From assembly GCA_017621875.1 (NCBI GenBank), contig JAGASE010000001.1, forward strand, positions 434,001 to 498,000: a stretch of 64,000 nucleotides of DNA, read 5' to 3'. The DNA comes from Clostridia bacterium. GTDB taxonomy: Bacteria > Bacillota > Clostridia > UBA1381. The first letter of the stretch is position 1. The number at the start of each line of letters is the position of its first letter. A model generated the notes under the pieces. It was not told the DNA's origin and made no database searches. It was given only the letters and a program-made list of their open reading frames with translations. Below are positions 53,623 through 62,879 of this stretch, in pieces. The position numbers were made by a program, and so were the translations under genes.

Positions 53623-54835
53623 AACTGTAGTTGTTATCGGCGGCGGACCTGCCGGAATGATAGCCTGCGGACGGCTTAAAGACCGCGTTAAAAAGGTTAT
53701 TCTTATAGAAAAAAATAATTTCTTGGGTAAAAAGCTGCGTATAACAGGCAAGGGCAGATGCAATATTACCAATACGGCGGATATTGAGGATATAATGCAG
53801 AATATACCCACAAACAGCCGTTTTTTATACAGTGCACTTTACAGCTTTACGAATGACGACATTGTTTCGCTTATAAATTCCCTCGGAGTTCCGACCAAGG
53901 TGGAACGCGGCGGACGCGTTTTTCCCGAAAGCGACAATGCACATGATGTTGCCGACGCATTAAAGCGGTATGCACTCGGCAAAAACGTAAGGCTTTTAAA
54001 GGACAGAGTAACCGGGCTTTTGTCCGAAGATGGAAGAATTACGGGAGTAAAGACTACATCGGGAAAAATCGATGCAGACAGCGTAATAATAGCAACGGGC
54101 GGAGTTTCCTATCCGCAGACAGGCTCGACCGGCGACGGATACCGCCTTGCCGAAAGTGTCGGACATAGCGTAGTAGAGCCGAAGGCGTCGCTTGTTCCTA
54201 TCGAAACCAAGGAAAAGTGGGCAAAAGAGCTTATGGGACTTTCGCTTAAAAATGTTGAGCTTACGCTTTTGAGCGAAAGCGGCAAGAAAATATACAGTGA
54301 TTTCGGTGAAATGCTGTTCACACATTTCGGCGTTTCGGGACCGATTGTTCTGTCAGCGTCCTGTCACCTTAAAAAGGCAAAGGAAAATGCAAAAATCGTG
54401 ATTGATTTAAAGCCGGCACTTGATTTTCAGCAGCTTGATGCACGAATTTTGAGGGATTTTGAGAAATTTAACAAAAAACATCTGCAAAATTCGTTAGATG
54501 AACTATTGCCTAAAGCTATAATTCCTGTTATAATAGAATGTGCGGGACTTGAACCGCATAAAGAGGTGTGCAATATCACGCGGCAGGAGCGGCAGAGGTT
54601 GGGAGAGATTATCAAGTCGCTTACGCTGACGGTTAAAGGCACGCGTCCTGTGAGCGAGGCTATTATAACCTCCGGCGGAATTAAGGTTTCTGAGATAAAT
54701 CCGTCCACGATGGAGTCAAAGCTTGTTTCCGGGCTGTATTTTGCAGGTGAGGTAATAGATGTTGACGCATACACAGGCGGATTTAATTTACAGATTGCAT
54801 ATTCTACGGGCTTTTTAGCCGGCGAAAATGCATAG
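53612..54835 (+). CDS. HI0933-family flavoprotein (YhiN-like)
   Basis: A 407-residue FAD-binding protein: N-terminal VVVIGGGPAGMIACGRL, the family-specific NFLGKKLRITGKGRCNITN, ATGGVSYPQTGSTGDGYRLAE and the C-terminal TSGGIKVSEINPSTMESKLVSGLYFAGEVIDVDAYTGG. The enzymatic role is unproven. It overlaps the RpiR stop by 11 bases; an alternative ATG lies at 53603, closer to GAGG. Confidence 0.9.
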   Translation: MTDKTVVVIGGGPAGMIACGRLKDRVKKVILIEKNNFLGKKLRITGKGRCNITNTADIEDIMQNIPTNSRFLYSALYSFTNDDIVSLINSLGVPTKVERGGRVFPESDNAHDVADALKRYALGKNVRLLKDRVTGLLSEDGRITGVKTTSGKIDADSVIIATGGVSYPQTGSTGDGYRLAESVGHSVVEPKASLVPIETKEKWAKELMGLSLKNVELTLLSESGKKIYSDFGEMLFTHFGVSGPIVLSASCHLKKAKENAKIVIDLKPALDFQQLDARILRDFEKFNKKHLQNSLDELLPKAIIPVIIECAGLEPHKEVCNITRQERQRLGEIIKSLTLTVKGTRPVSEAIITSGGIKVSEINPSTMESKLVSGLYFAGEVIDVDAYTGGFNLQIAYSTGFLAGENA

Positions 54836-54848
54836 AAAAGAGGATATG

Positions 54849-55511
54849 ATGATACGAGTTGCGATTGACGGACCTGCAGGAGCGGGAAAAAGCTCCATTG
54901 CAAAGGCTGTTGCAAAGAATTTAGGCTTTGTATATATTGATACCGGTGCAATGTATCGTGCGGCTGCGGTTTATGCTCTGGAAAACGGCATAGAAATTGT
55001 AGCAGACGCGTTTTCTAATGAAATTCTTAACAAAATAAAAATAGACATCGAATATGACGATGACGGACAGCGGATTCTTCTTTGCGGAAGGGACGTGTCG
55101 GAGCGTATCCGCGAGGCGGACGCAAGTATAGGGGCATCAGATATTGCCACTATTCCGGCAGTACGGTTGAAGCTTGTTGAGCTGCAGAGAAGGCTTGCCG
55201 AAAAAAGCTCTGTTATAATGGACGGAAGGGATATAGGTACTTATGTCTTGCCCGATGCAGAGGTAAAAATATTTCTGACGGCTTCTGTGGACGAGCGTGC
55301 AAGACGCCGTTTTGCAGAGCTTGAAAAAAAGGGTATGGCTGCAGATTTTGAGAAGGTGAAGAAAGATATTGAGTATCGCGATAAAAATGACTCAGAACGC
55401 GAATTTGCACCTCTTAAAATGGCGGATGACGCCGTGCTTGTAGATACCTCGGATATGACTATTGATGAGGTAATTGAGCGAATTACCGAAATAATTAAGG
55501 GAGCAGAGTAA
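54849..55511 (+). CDS. cmk: Cytidylate kinase
   Basis: A 220-residue kinase with P-loop DGPAGAGKSSIAK, DTGAMYRAAAV (CMP contacts) and DGRDIGTYVLPDA. It phosphorylates CMP/dCMP. AAGAGGA precedes the ATG pair at 54846/54849; 54849 gives the better spacing. First gene of the cmk-plsC-ispH cluster typical of Clostridia. Confidence 0.95.
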   Translation: MIRVAIDGPAGAGKSSIAKAVAKNLGFVYIDTGAMYRAAAVYALENGIEIVADAFSNEILNKIKIDIEYDDDGQRILLCGRDVSERIREADASIGASDIATIPAVRLKLVELQRRLAEKSSVIMDGRDIGTYVLPDAEVKIFLTASVDERARRRFAELEKKGMAADFEKVKKDIEYRDKNDSEREFAPLKMADDAVLVDTSDMTIDEVIERITEIIKGAE

Positions 55512-55512
55512 G

Positions 55513-56103
55513 ATGTTTTATTGGATTGTGGAAGCTGTTTTAAGATTTTTGCTTTTATTTATTTTCAGAATAAAAGTTGTAGGAAAAAACAATATTATAG
55601 AGGGCGGAGTAATTTTGGCGGTTAATCATAAAAGCAACTGGGACCCGGTTATTGTTCCGCTTACCTGTCCGAGAAAGCTGTCCTTTATGGCGAAAAGCGA
55701 GCTTTTCAAAAATAAGCTTTTCGGATTTTTGATAAGTCGGCTTGGAGCTTTTCCGGTACATAGAGGAAAGGGAGATATCGGTGCTATAAAAACTGCACTG
55801 ACTATTTTGAAGCATGAGAATATAATGATGATGTTCCCGGAGGGAAAGCGTGTTCCGGAGAACGAAAAGGCTGATCCGAAGCCGGGTGTGGCAATGATTG
55901 CAACACATGCAAAGGTGCCGGTCATTCCTGTTTTGATAAGCGGCAAATACCGCTGGATGGGCAAAATTACGGTTATTTACGGCGAGCCTATTTACTTTGA
56001 TGAATACTACGGCGAGAAGCTTTCGGTGGAAAAGCTGCAGGAGCTAAGCCATTCTATTATGAAAAGTGTTTATTCATTAGATGCTGCTAAGGAGGCAAAA
56101 TGA
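55513..56103 (+). CDS. plsC: 1-acyl-sn-glycerol-3-phosphate acyltransferase
   Basis: A 196-residue membrane-associated acyltransferase with an N-terminal hydrophobic helix, the NHKSNWDPV motif (H-x4-D, about residue 37) and the FPEGKR motif (about residue 115). It makes phosphatidic acid. It starts one base after cmk and overlaps ispH by 4 bases (ATGA). Confidence 0.94.
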   Translation: MFYWIVEAVLRFLLLFIFRIKVVGKNNIIEGGVILAVNHKSNWDPVIVPLTCPRKLSFMAKSELFKNKLFGFLISRLGAFPVHRGKGDIGAIKTALTILKHENIMMMFPEGKRVPENEKADPKPGVAMIATHAKVPVIPVLISGKYRWMGKITVIYGEPIYFDEYYGEKLSVEKLQELSHSIMKSVYSLDAAKEAK

Positions 56104-58136
56104 GTATAAAAATTGCCAAAACAGCAGGTTTTTGCTACGGCGTTAAACGTGCTGTTGATAAGGTTTATGAAACCGTTGAGAGCGGTGATAAGAAAATCGC
56201 CACCTTAGGACCGATAATTCACAACTCCCAGGTGGTTGAGGATTTGGAAAAGCGAGGCGTTAAGGCATACGAAAGCGTGTCGGAAATTCCGCAGGATACC
56301 GCAGTTGTAATAAGAACGCACGGAGTTAAAAAATCGGTTATAGACGAGCTTTCGGGAAGAGAGTATATCGACCTTACCTGTCCTTTTGTGGCAAAAATTC
56401 ATAAGATTGTAAAAGAACATCACGAAAACGGATATCAGATAGTAATTGTAGGCGATGAAAATCATCCCGAAGTTATAGGCATAAACGGCTGGTGTGATGA
56501 CTCAGCAATTATAACCTATGACGAAAATTTTGAAATATCGTCAGATTATGAAAAAATACCGATTTGTGTTGTAGCACAAACTACAATAAATAAAAATGTT
56601 TTTGTGCAAATAGTACAAAATATTAAAAACACTTGCAAAACAGTGGTAGTTTTTGATACAATATGTAGTGCGACAAAAGATAGGCAGGAGGAGGCGTATG
56701 CTTTGTCTGCCGAATCTGACATAATGTTTGTTATCGGAGGACGTGAAAGCTCTAATACAAAAAAGCTTTATGGTATAGCTTGCGAACAATGCTCCGAAAC
56801 ATATTTCATTGAAACTTTTGAGGATATTCCTCAGAGTATATATTTAAAAAATAAAAAGATAGGTATTACGGCGGGAGCCTCAACTCCGGCACGTACTATC
56901 GAGGAGGTTTTTACAACGATGGATGAAAAAATCAAAAACGAAGAGTCTTTCGCAGAACTTTTTGAAAGGTACGAAAGCAAAACTTTAAATAATGGAGATA
57001 TTGTTGACGCAACAGTTGTTGAAATACGCAACACTGAAGTTATTGTTGACCTTGGCGGCTTTAAATACAATGGTCAGTTGGCAGTCGATCAGCTTTCAGA
57101 CGATCCTTATTTAAAGGCATCTGATATTGTGAAAGAGGGAGACGTTATAAAGGTTTACGTTGTAGGCGTTAACGATGCCGAGGGTAAGGTTGTTCTTTCA
57201 AGAAAGAAGCTTATCGCAATGGAAAGCTGGAACAAGATGAAGGAAGCCTATGAGAACAAGGAAGTTCTTGACGCTAAAATCATCAAGGTTGTAAGAGGCG
57301 GCGTTATTGCACTCAGCAACGATTCACAGGTATTTATTCCTGCAAGACAGGCATCACTCAGATACGTTCAGGATTTGGAAACACTTTTGAATACAAACGT
57401 TAAAATCAGACTTATTGAGCTTGATGAGAGAAGAAAGCGTGTTGTTGGCTCTGTTCGTGTTCTTCTTGAAGAAGAAAAGAAGGCAACTGAAGACAAGTTC
57501 TGGGCAGATGCTGAGGTTGGTAAGGAATATACAGGAACAGTTAAGTCACTCACTTCCTTCGGTGCATTTGTTGATATCGGCGGAGTTGACGGTCTTGTTC
57601 ATATTTCTGAGCTTTCATGGGATAAAATCAAGCATCCTTCCGAGGTTGTTAAGGAAGGCGATGTACTTAAGGTTTATATTAAGGACATTAACGAGGAAAC
57701 CAAGAAGATTTCTTTGGGATATAAAAAGGCTGAGGATAATCCATGGGTTATCGCTAAGTCAAAAATCAATGTTGGCGACGTTATCAAGTGTAAGATTGTA
57801 CGCATGATGCCGTTTGGTGCATTTGCTGAAATTATGCCGAGCGTTGACGGCTTGATTCATATTTCACAGATTGCCGACAAGAGAATCGGTAAGCCTGAGG
57901 ACGTTCTCACAATCGGTGAAGAGGTTGAGGCTAAGGTTGTTGAAATTGACTGGGAAACAAACAAAATCAGTCTTTCAATCAGAGCTTTAATTGCTCCTCC
58001 TGCTGAGGAAGAACCGAAGGAGGAGGCTGCACCTGAAGAGCCTGTAGCTCCTGTTGAGGAAAATGTTCCTGTTGATATCGAAAAGTTTATCGCAGATGAA
58101 GCTGCTGAAGCTGAAGAAGCAGAAACAGAAGAATAA
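56100..58136 (+). CDS. ispH: IspH fused to four S1 RNA-binding domains
   Basis: A 678-residue fusion. Residues 1 to about 285 are 4-hydroxy-3-methylbut-2-enyl diphosphate reductase with its three cluster cysteines (TAGFCYGV, DLTCPFV, FDTICSATKDRQ), the last MEP-pathway enzyme. From about residue 298 come four S1 domains (starting GDIVDATVVEI, EVLDAKIIKVV, GKEYTGTVKSL, GDVIKCKIVRM) and an acidic Ala/Glu/Pro tail. This replaces separate ispH and rpsA-like genes and is a known arrangement in Clostridia. The reason for coupling isoprenoid and ribosome functions is unknown. Confidence 0.95.
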   Translation: MSIKIAKTAGFCYGVKRAVDKVYETVESGDKKIATLGPIIHNSQVVEDLEKRGVKAYESVSEIPQDTAVVIRTHGVKKSVIDELSGREYIDLTCPFVAKIHKIVKEHHENGYQIVIVGDENHPEVIGINGWCDDSAIITYDENFEISSDYEKIPICVVAQTTINKNVFVQIVQNIKNTCKTVVVFDTICSATKDRQEEAYALSAESDIMFVIGGRESSNTKKLYGIACEQCSETYFIETFEDIPQSIYLKNKKIGITAGASTPARTIEEVFTTMDEKIKNEESFAELFERYESKTLNNGDIVDATVVEIRNTEVIVDLGGFKYNGQLAVDQLSDDPYLKASDIVKEGDVIKVYVVGVNDAEGKVVLSRKKLIAMESWNKMKEAYENKEVLDAKIIKVVRGGVIALSNDSQVFIPARQASLRYVQDLETLLNTNVKIRLIELDERRKRVVGSVRVLLEEEKKATEDKFWADAEVGKEYTGTVKSLTSFGAFVDIGGVDGLVHISELSWDKIKHPSEVVKEGDVLKVYIKDINEETKKISLGYKKAEDNPWVIAKSKINVGDVIKCKIVRMMPFGAFAEIMPSVDGLIHISQIADKRIGKPEDVLTIGEEVEAKVVEIDWETNKISLSIRALIAPPAEEEPKEEAAPEEPVAPVEENVPVDIEKFIADEAAEAEEAETEE

Positions 58137-58140
58137 TATT

Positions 58141-58176
58141 AAAAATCCCTTGAATGATAATTCAAGGGATTTTTTG
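58141..58176. terminator. Bidirectional terminator between ispH-S1 and fucI
   Basis: AAAAATCCCTTGAAT pairs with ATTCAAGGGATTTTT around GATA, with T-runs on both strands, serving the convergent genes. A second GC-rich hairpin (GGTGCGGC/GCCGCATC) sits between 58205 and 58235 without a T-tract. Confidence 0.9.
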
Positions 58177-58305
58177 CGTTTAAGGAAAGGCTGATTTGTG
58201 TTTTGCGGGGTGCGGCAAAAACAGCCGCATCCAAATTAATACTTTCGGAATATCATAAACGCCATTCTCTGCAATTTAATCATTATTTAGCTGTAGCAGC
58301 CTACA

Positions 58306-60093
58306 TTACTTGTAAAGCGGACCGTATGCCTCGCACGCTCTGTAGTCGGTAGAGGTCGAATCCTCGCCCTTGCCAAAGGCTGCCCATGAATGAGGTCTGT
58401 AAATTCTGTGCTCACTTACGTTGTGCATTGAAACAGGGATTCTAAGCATTGACGCAAGAGTTATCACATCAGCTCCAACGTGTCCGTGAACGGTTACGCC
58501 GTGGTTTGCACCCCAGTTTGCCATTACCGAATATACATCGGCAAACGCACCCTTGCCTGTAGTAATCGGAGCAAACCAAGTGGTTGGCCATGTCGGGTCT
58601 GTACGCTTGTCAAGCTTGTCGTGCATATCGTTGTCCAAAACAACAGAGTAACCCTCGGCAATCTGGATTGTAGGACCTACGCCGTCTATCATATTGATTC
58701 TTATCATTGTAAGCGGCATTTCTGCAAGCGTTTTGAAGTGTGACGAGAAGCCGCCGCCGCGGAAGTATTCATAGTCAGCTCTGCACCAGTCAGTAGCCTC
58801 CATACAGTTCTTGATGTCCTCGTCTGTCATATTCCACCATTCCTTGATGGTGCCTTCGCCGTTTTCATCCTTAACTGCACCTGTGCAGTCAAGAGCGGTA
58901 GCACCGGAATTGATAAGGTGGATAATTCCGTCAGCAGCCTTTCCTGTAAGCTCCTTGCCGGTAACTCTCTTTACGGCGTCGGGTGACCAGTATGTACGTA
59001 CATCGTGGAAGCAAGGTGCCTTGCCTGTCAGCAGAGTTACAAGCAGCATTGAAATACCGTTTAAGGTGTCATTCTCAGTAGCAAGTGCAAACGGAGCTTT
59101 CTTACCGTTCCAGTCAAATGAAGAAGCCATAATAGCCTCGGTAAAGTCACCGTTAGGGAGCCAGTCTGTCCACTGACGCTGTCCCTGGAAACCGCCTGCA
59201 ATGCCATTTCTGCCAAGTGCCTCCTCATGCCAGCCCATTTCTGAAAGCTTTGGATTGCCAAAGAGGATATCCTTTACGATAACCGAGAACTTAGCAATAA
59301 ATTCCCAATCCTTATCGGCAGGAACAACCTTGGATTTTTTGATGATTTCGGGAAGCTGCTTGCCTACATTTTTATCAAAGCCCTCTTTGCAATTATCCTT
59401 AATCCATGCATAAGCCTTTTCATATTCAGCCTTATCATAGATTTCAAGAGTTATTCTTCTCAAAATTTCGGTGAGGTCAACCCATTCCGGACGAAGACCG
59501 AGATAATTTTGCATAAAATCAACATCGCAGTATGAGCCTGCAATACCCATTGAGATGCCGCCGATATTAACATATGCTTTATTTCGCATCTGACCTACTG
59601 CTACAGCACAGCGGGCAAATCTGAGAATTTTCTCTGCAACGTCTGCAGGAATTGTGTCGTCTGTTACGTTCTGAACGTCTCTGCCGTAGATTGAAAATGC
59701 AGGAAGTCCTCTTTGTGCATGTGCTGCCATTACTGCGGCAAGATAAACCGCACCCGGACGCTCTGTTCCATTAAAGCCCCATACCGCCTTGATTGTGTTT
59801 GTATCTAAGTCCATTGTTTCACTTCCGTAGCACCAGCAGGGGGTAACGGAGAGTGTAGCAACAATGTTTTGTGTGGCAAACTGCTCCGCAACCGTAGCTG
59901 CCTCCGCACCGCTTCCGATGGTTGTGCAGCCAATTACGCACTCAACAGGCGTTCCGTCCTGATAACGAAGTGTCGAGGAAATAAGCTCAGCTGCCGCCTT
60001 CGCCATGCTCATAGTCTTGTTTTCAAGACTTTCTCTTACACCGCCCCATCTTCCGTCGATGACGGGACGAATACCGATTTTTGGTTTTAACAT
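58306..60093 (-). CDS. fucI: L-fucose isomerase
   Basis: A 595-residue enzyme of the FucI family, which also takes D-arabinose. [21 protein letters not shown] opens the N-terminal domain; the metal ligands are visible in [11 protein letters not shown] (Glu), ATENDTLNG (Asp) and VHGHVGADV (His), matching Glu337, Asp361 and His528 of E. coli. It converts L-fucose to L-fuculose. ATG 60093 follows GGAG. Kinase and aldolase genes are not adjacent. It is divergent from an AraC regulator. Confidence 0.95.
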   Translation of the reverse strand: MLKPKIGIRPVIDGRWGGVRESLENKTMSMAKAAAELISSTLRYQDGTPVECVIGCTTIGSGAEAATVAEQFATQNIVATLSVTPCWCYGSETMDLDTNTIKAVWGFNGTERPGAVYLAAVMAAHAQRGLPAFSIYGRDVQNVTDDTIPADVAEKILRFARCAVAVGQMRNKAYVNIGGISMGIAGSYCDVDFMQNYLGLRPEWVDLTEILRRITLEIYDKAEYEKAYAWIKDNCKEGFDKNVGKQLPEIIKKSKVVPADKDWEFIAKFSVIVKDILFGNPKLSEMGWHEEALGRNGIAGGFQGQRQWTDWLPNGDFTEAIMASSFDWNGKKAPFALATENDTLNGISMLLVTLLTGKAPCFHDVRTYWSPDAVKRVTGKELTGKAADGIIHLINSGATALDCTGAVKDENGEGTIKEWWNMTDEDIKNCMEATDWCRADYEYFRGGGFSSHFKTLAEMPLTMIRINMIDGVGPTIQIAEGYSVVLDNDMHDKLDKRTDPTWPTTWFAPITTGKGAFADVYSVMANWGANHGVTVHGHVGADVITLASMLRIPVSMHNVSEHRIYRPHSWAAFGKGEDSTSTDYRACEAYGPLYK

Positions 60094-60160
60094 AATTTTC
60101 ACTCCTTATATTCTTTATTGTATAAACAATATTTTCTATAATTATAACTCAATATATCAT

Positions 60161-60183
60161 GACAGTAAATGTTCAACACTGTC
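60161..60183. promoter_or_regulatory. Candidate operator between fucI and the AraC regulator
   Basis: GACAGT (60161-60166), 11-base spacer, ACTGTC (60178-60183): a perfect 6+6 dyad about 70-90 bases upstream of the fucI ATG, beside a TATAAT on the minus strand. A regulator site is inferred. Confidence 0.45.
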
Positions 60184-60256
60184 GTTTTGTTGTCCAAAAT
60201 CTATCATTCTGCGTGAGAAAAGACTGATTTATATCTTGTTGTAAATAACATAGCTA

Positions 60257-60285
60257 TTGACATAAATGATTTTGTCTATTATAAT
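60257..60285 (+). promoter_or_regulatory. Perfect sigma-A promoter of the AraC regulator
   Basis: TTGACA (60257-60262), 17-base spacer, TATAAT (60280-60285), 38 bases before the start codon. Confidence 0.88.
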
Positions 60286-60322
60286 TATTGTTGTTTGAAA
60301 TAGTTTATCGGAGGTGAGGAGA

Positions 60323-61105
60323 ATGTTCAGTCATATAGTCTTGTCGCTTTACGGCAGGTGTACTATGCACAAGGAGTGGCAGATAGTGAATACAATAGGC
60401 GTCAACCGTGTATATTATGTTAACAGCGGCACAGTACGCTATAATCATGGAATTAAAAAATACACGCTGTCTCCAGGAATGTTTTATTTCTTTCCGCAGA
60501 ACCTGAAATTCGGGCTTACTTTGGACGATAATACAAGCTTCGACCACAGCTTTTTTGACTTTACCACTGTACCGCCGATTAAGATGGACAGAATGATTGA
60601 GCTTGACCCTAAAAAGTATCCGCTTATATGGTCGGCTGCAAGGGTTGCATTTGATATTGCGGAGGCTTATCCGATGTTTCCGGTTTCACAGAGAAACCGG
60701 CATTATAATCTGGCAAAATCGTACCTTAATAATCTGCTTATGCTTGTGAACGAAATTGTGCCGATTGAGACTATTGATGACCCGATGATGCATTTTATCA
60801 TCGACTATATACATAAAAACTTTCATACCGATATTTCGATATCGGAGCTTGCGGACAAGCTGTGTCTTGAGAAAAATTTTTTTATTAAGAAGTTTAAAAG
60901 ATATATGGATATTACTCCGTATCAGTATATAAGAAATTATCGTATGAACACAGCGATGTCGCTGATAAAATCGAACCGTTACAATATTTCAAAAATCGCT
61001 GAAATGGTTGGGTATGCCGATACTGCAAGCTTTTCACATGCGTTTAAAAAGATGTATGACTTTTATCCGAATGAGGTTTATAAAAACAAGCATTTGTTTT
61101 TCTGA
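60323..61105 (+). CDS. AraC-family transcriptional regulator
   Basis: A 260-residue regulator with an N-terminal cupin-like sensor (YNHGIKKYTLSPGMFYFFPQN) and a C-terminal double helix-turn-helix (ISELADKLCLEKNFFIKKFK, then ISKIAEMVGYADTASFSHAFKK with the usual P-x2-Y variant). Probable sugar-responsive activator of divergent fucI. Start ATG 60323 follows GGAGGTGAGGAG; the earlier GTG is within that site. Confidence 0.92.
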   Translation: MFSHIVLSLYGRCTMHKEWQIVNTIGVNRVYYVNSGTVRYNHGIKKYTLSPGMFYFFPQNLKFGLTLDDNTSFDHSFFDFTTVPPIKMDRMIELDPKKYPLIWSAARVAFDIAEAYPMFPVSQRNRHYNLAKSYLNNLLMLVNEIVPIETIDDPMMHFIIDYIHKNFHTDISISELADKLCLEKNFFIKKFKRYMDITPYQYIRNYRMNTAMSLIKSNRYNISKIAEMVGYADTASFSHAFKKMYDFYPNEVYKNKHLFF

Positions 61106-61125
61106 GCGATTGTTTCGATAAAAAT

Positions 61126-61156
61126 AAAAGGAAGAATCTCGCGATTCTTCCTTTTG
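61126..61156. terminator. Bidirectional terminator between the AraC gene and the carboxypeptidase homologue
   Basis: AAAAGGAAGAATC-TCGC-GATTCTTCCTTTT, a 13-bp stem with T-runs on both strands. Confidence 0.9.
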
Positions 61157-61159
61157 TTT

Positions 61160-62683
61160 TTATCTTCGCCATTTATAGTGGTCATATGACTTAGTATGTG
61201 TCGATGGGGACGAAGTATTCGATGGACTACTTCTCTGTGTGCGTGCACGTCTGGGCGGCGTTTTTGCATTTCTGCCGCTTTGTGATACCATTCTGCTGTG
61301 TCTTAAACGGCGTTTTCTGTTGCGTATAATTCTCATACGTACCCATATTGCCAGGATAAGTATAATTATTATCAGCACTACAGGGTGGAAAATAAAGCCG
61401 AGTACGCTGTTTATCATGTGAAGGATAAAATCACGCTTTACTTCATTTGCTGCAACAAGGTTGACAGTTTTAAGCTCTCTGCCGTTGTATGAATAGGTGA
61501 CTGTGCCGAATAAATCTCCCTGATTTATAGGTGCTTTTGTTTCTGCGGTAAGAGTAACCTCGTTTTCAATAATTTCCGGGTCGGCTGTCTTTTTTAACGT
61601 GGTGTAGATATCCTCCTCAACCGTTAAAGCAAGACGGGTGGAGTTTTTCGCCTCGGAAACCTTGGAGTCGTATATAACATCGCCTTTTTTTGCAAGAACA
61701 ATGCTTTGGTAATTTTCAAACACATAATCGAATATATTTTTTGTATCAACGAATGAGTATGCCTTATCCTTGGCATCTGCATTCGGACAGCCCATAACTA
61801 CGCTTATAACCGAAAGAGTTCCCTTTACTGCCGAGGCTGCAAGGCAGTAGCCTGCGTCCTTGCTGTTGCCCGACTTGATGCCGGTTGCGTTTGCGTAATA
61901 GTGATACGGATATTTATATCTGCTCACAAGATGGTTTGTGCTTAAGATTGTTTTTTCCGAGGTTCGCATGCTTGTCGGAGGGAAGGTGTATTTCTGCACC
62001 TTAACTATTTCTGAAAATGTAGGATTTTTCATCGCATACTGTGCAAGCGTTGCTGTGTCCGCCGCAGTTGTATAGTGATTTTCGTTCTGATATCCCGTGG
62101 GGTTTGCGTAATGTGTGCCGGAAAGTCCCAGCTCTGCTGCCTTTTCGTTCATTTGCTGAACAAATGCATCAAGGCTGCCCGCAACCGATATTGCAAGCAC
62201 ATTGGCGGCGTCGTTGTTGGAGTTCAGAATTATTGCATATAAAAGCTGTTCAACTGTGTAGGTTTCGCCGACCTTCATTCCAAGCTGAGGCTGGTCATAG
62301 GTTATATTTGCAAGAGCCTCCTCGGTTACGCTGCAGGTGTCGGCAAGATTTTTATTCTCAAGTGCAAGCATTGCGGTCATAATGTTCGACGTTCCTGCAG
62401 GATAAACCTTTTTATCGGCGTCCAGTGCATAAATAACATCGCCGGAATTTGAATCAATCACTATTGCCGCTTCGGCGTTCGGAACAGGAAAGCTGCTTTT
62501 GCTTTCCGAAGCTTTTTCGGATTTGTCCGAAGAAGCTTTCTCGGATTTGTCCGATGCGGTCTGTGAGGTTTTGGGTGATGCTGACGGCGAAGGCGATGGT
62601 GATGCCTTTCCTGTTGCATACGCTATTGTATTGACAGATAATATAAGCGTTAGAAATGCTGTCAATAAACGATTTTTTTTCAT
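61160..62683 (-). CDS. D-Ala-D-Ala carboxypeptidase homologue lacking the SxxK catalytic motif
   Basis: A 507-residue PBP5/DacF-like protein. A signal peptide (MKKNRLLTAFLTLILSVNTI) is followed by a Ser/Pro/Lys linker with a repeated SDKSEKAS unit (about residues 44-58) and the S11 peptidase domain. The SxN motif (SNN, 155-157) and KTG equivalent (KSG, 270-272) are kept, but the SxxK motif is GTSN (97-100) in the context YPAGTSNIMTAM, so nucleophile Ser and general-base Lys are both missing. A C-terminal PBP5-like beta domain, one membrane span (about residues 433-450) and a highly basic tail follow. Probably a non-catalytic peptidoglycan-binding protein. Start ATG 62683. Confidence 0.9.
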   Translation of the reverse strand: MKKNRLLTAFLTLILSVNTIAYATGKASPSPSPSASPKTSQTASDKSEKASSDKSEKASESKSSFPVPNAEAAIVIDSNSGDVIYALDADKKVYPAGTSNIMTAMLALENKNLADTCSVTEEALANITYDQPQLGMKVGETYTVEQLLYAIILNSNNDAANVLAISVAGSLDAFVQQMNEKAAELGLSGTHYANPTGYQNENHYTTAADTATLAQYAMKNPTFSEIVKVQKYTFPPTSMRTSEKTILSTNHLVSRYKYPYHYYANATGIKSGNSKDAGYCLAASAVKGTLSVISVVMGCPNADAKDKAYSFVDTKNIFDYVFENYQSIVLAKKGDVIYDSKVSEAKNSTRLALTVEEDIYTTLKKTADPEIIENEVTLTAETKAPINQGDLFGTVTYSYNGRELKTVNLVAANEVKRDFILHMINSVLGFIFHPVVLIIIILILAIWVRMRIIRNRKRRLRHSRMVSQSGRNAKTPPRRARTQRSSPSNTSSPSTHTKSYDHYKWRR

Positions 62684-62879
62684 AACTACATAACCTTTCT
62701 GCCCGTAGATTATTGAAAATGTCAACGGGCGGTGACTTTTTCAAGTCTGTTTCTCCTTTAATTATACATAAAAGAACAGAATTTTGCAAGAAATATAAGA
62801 AATTTTGTAAAAAACTATAGAAAAATTTGATATTTATGATATACTTATACTATATACCGAATTTTTTTGGAGGAATAAT

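Noticed and set aside
58205-58235. Riboswitch between ispH-S1 and fucI
   Set aside because: A single GC-rich hairpin at the 3' end of convergent genes; no leader gene downstream to control.
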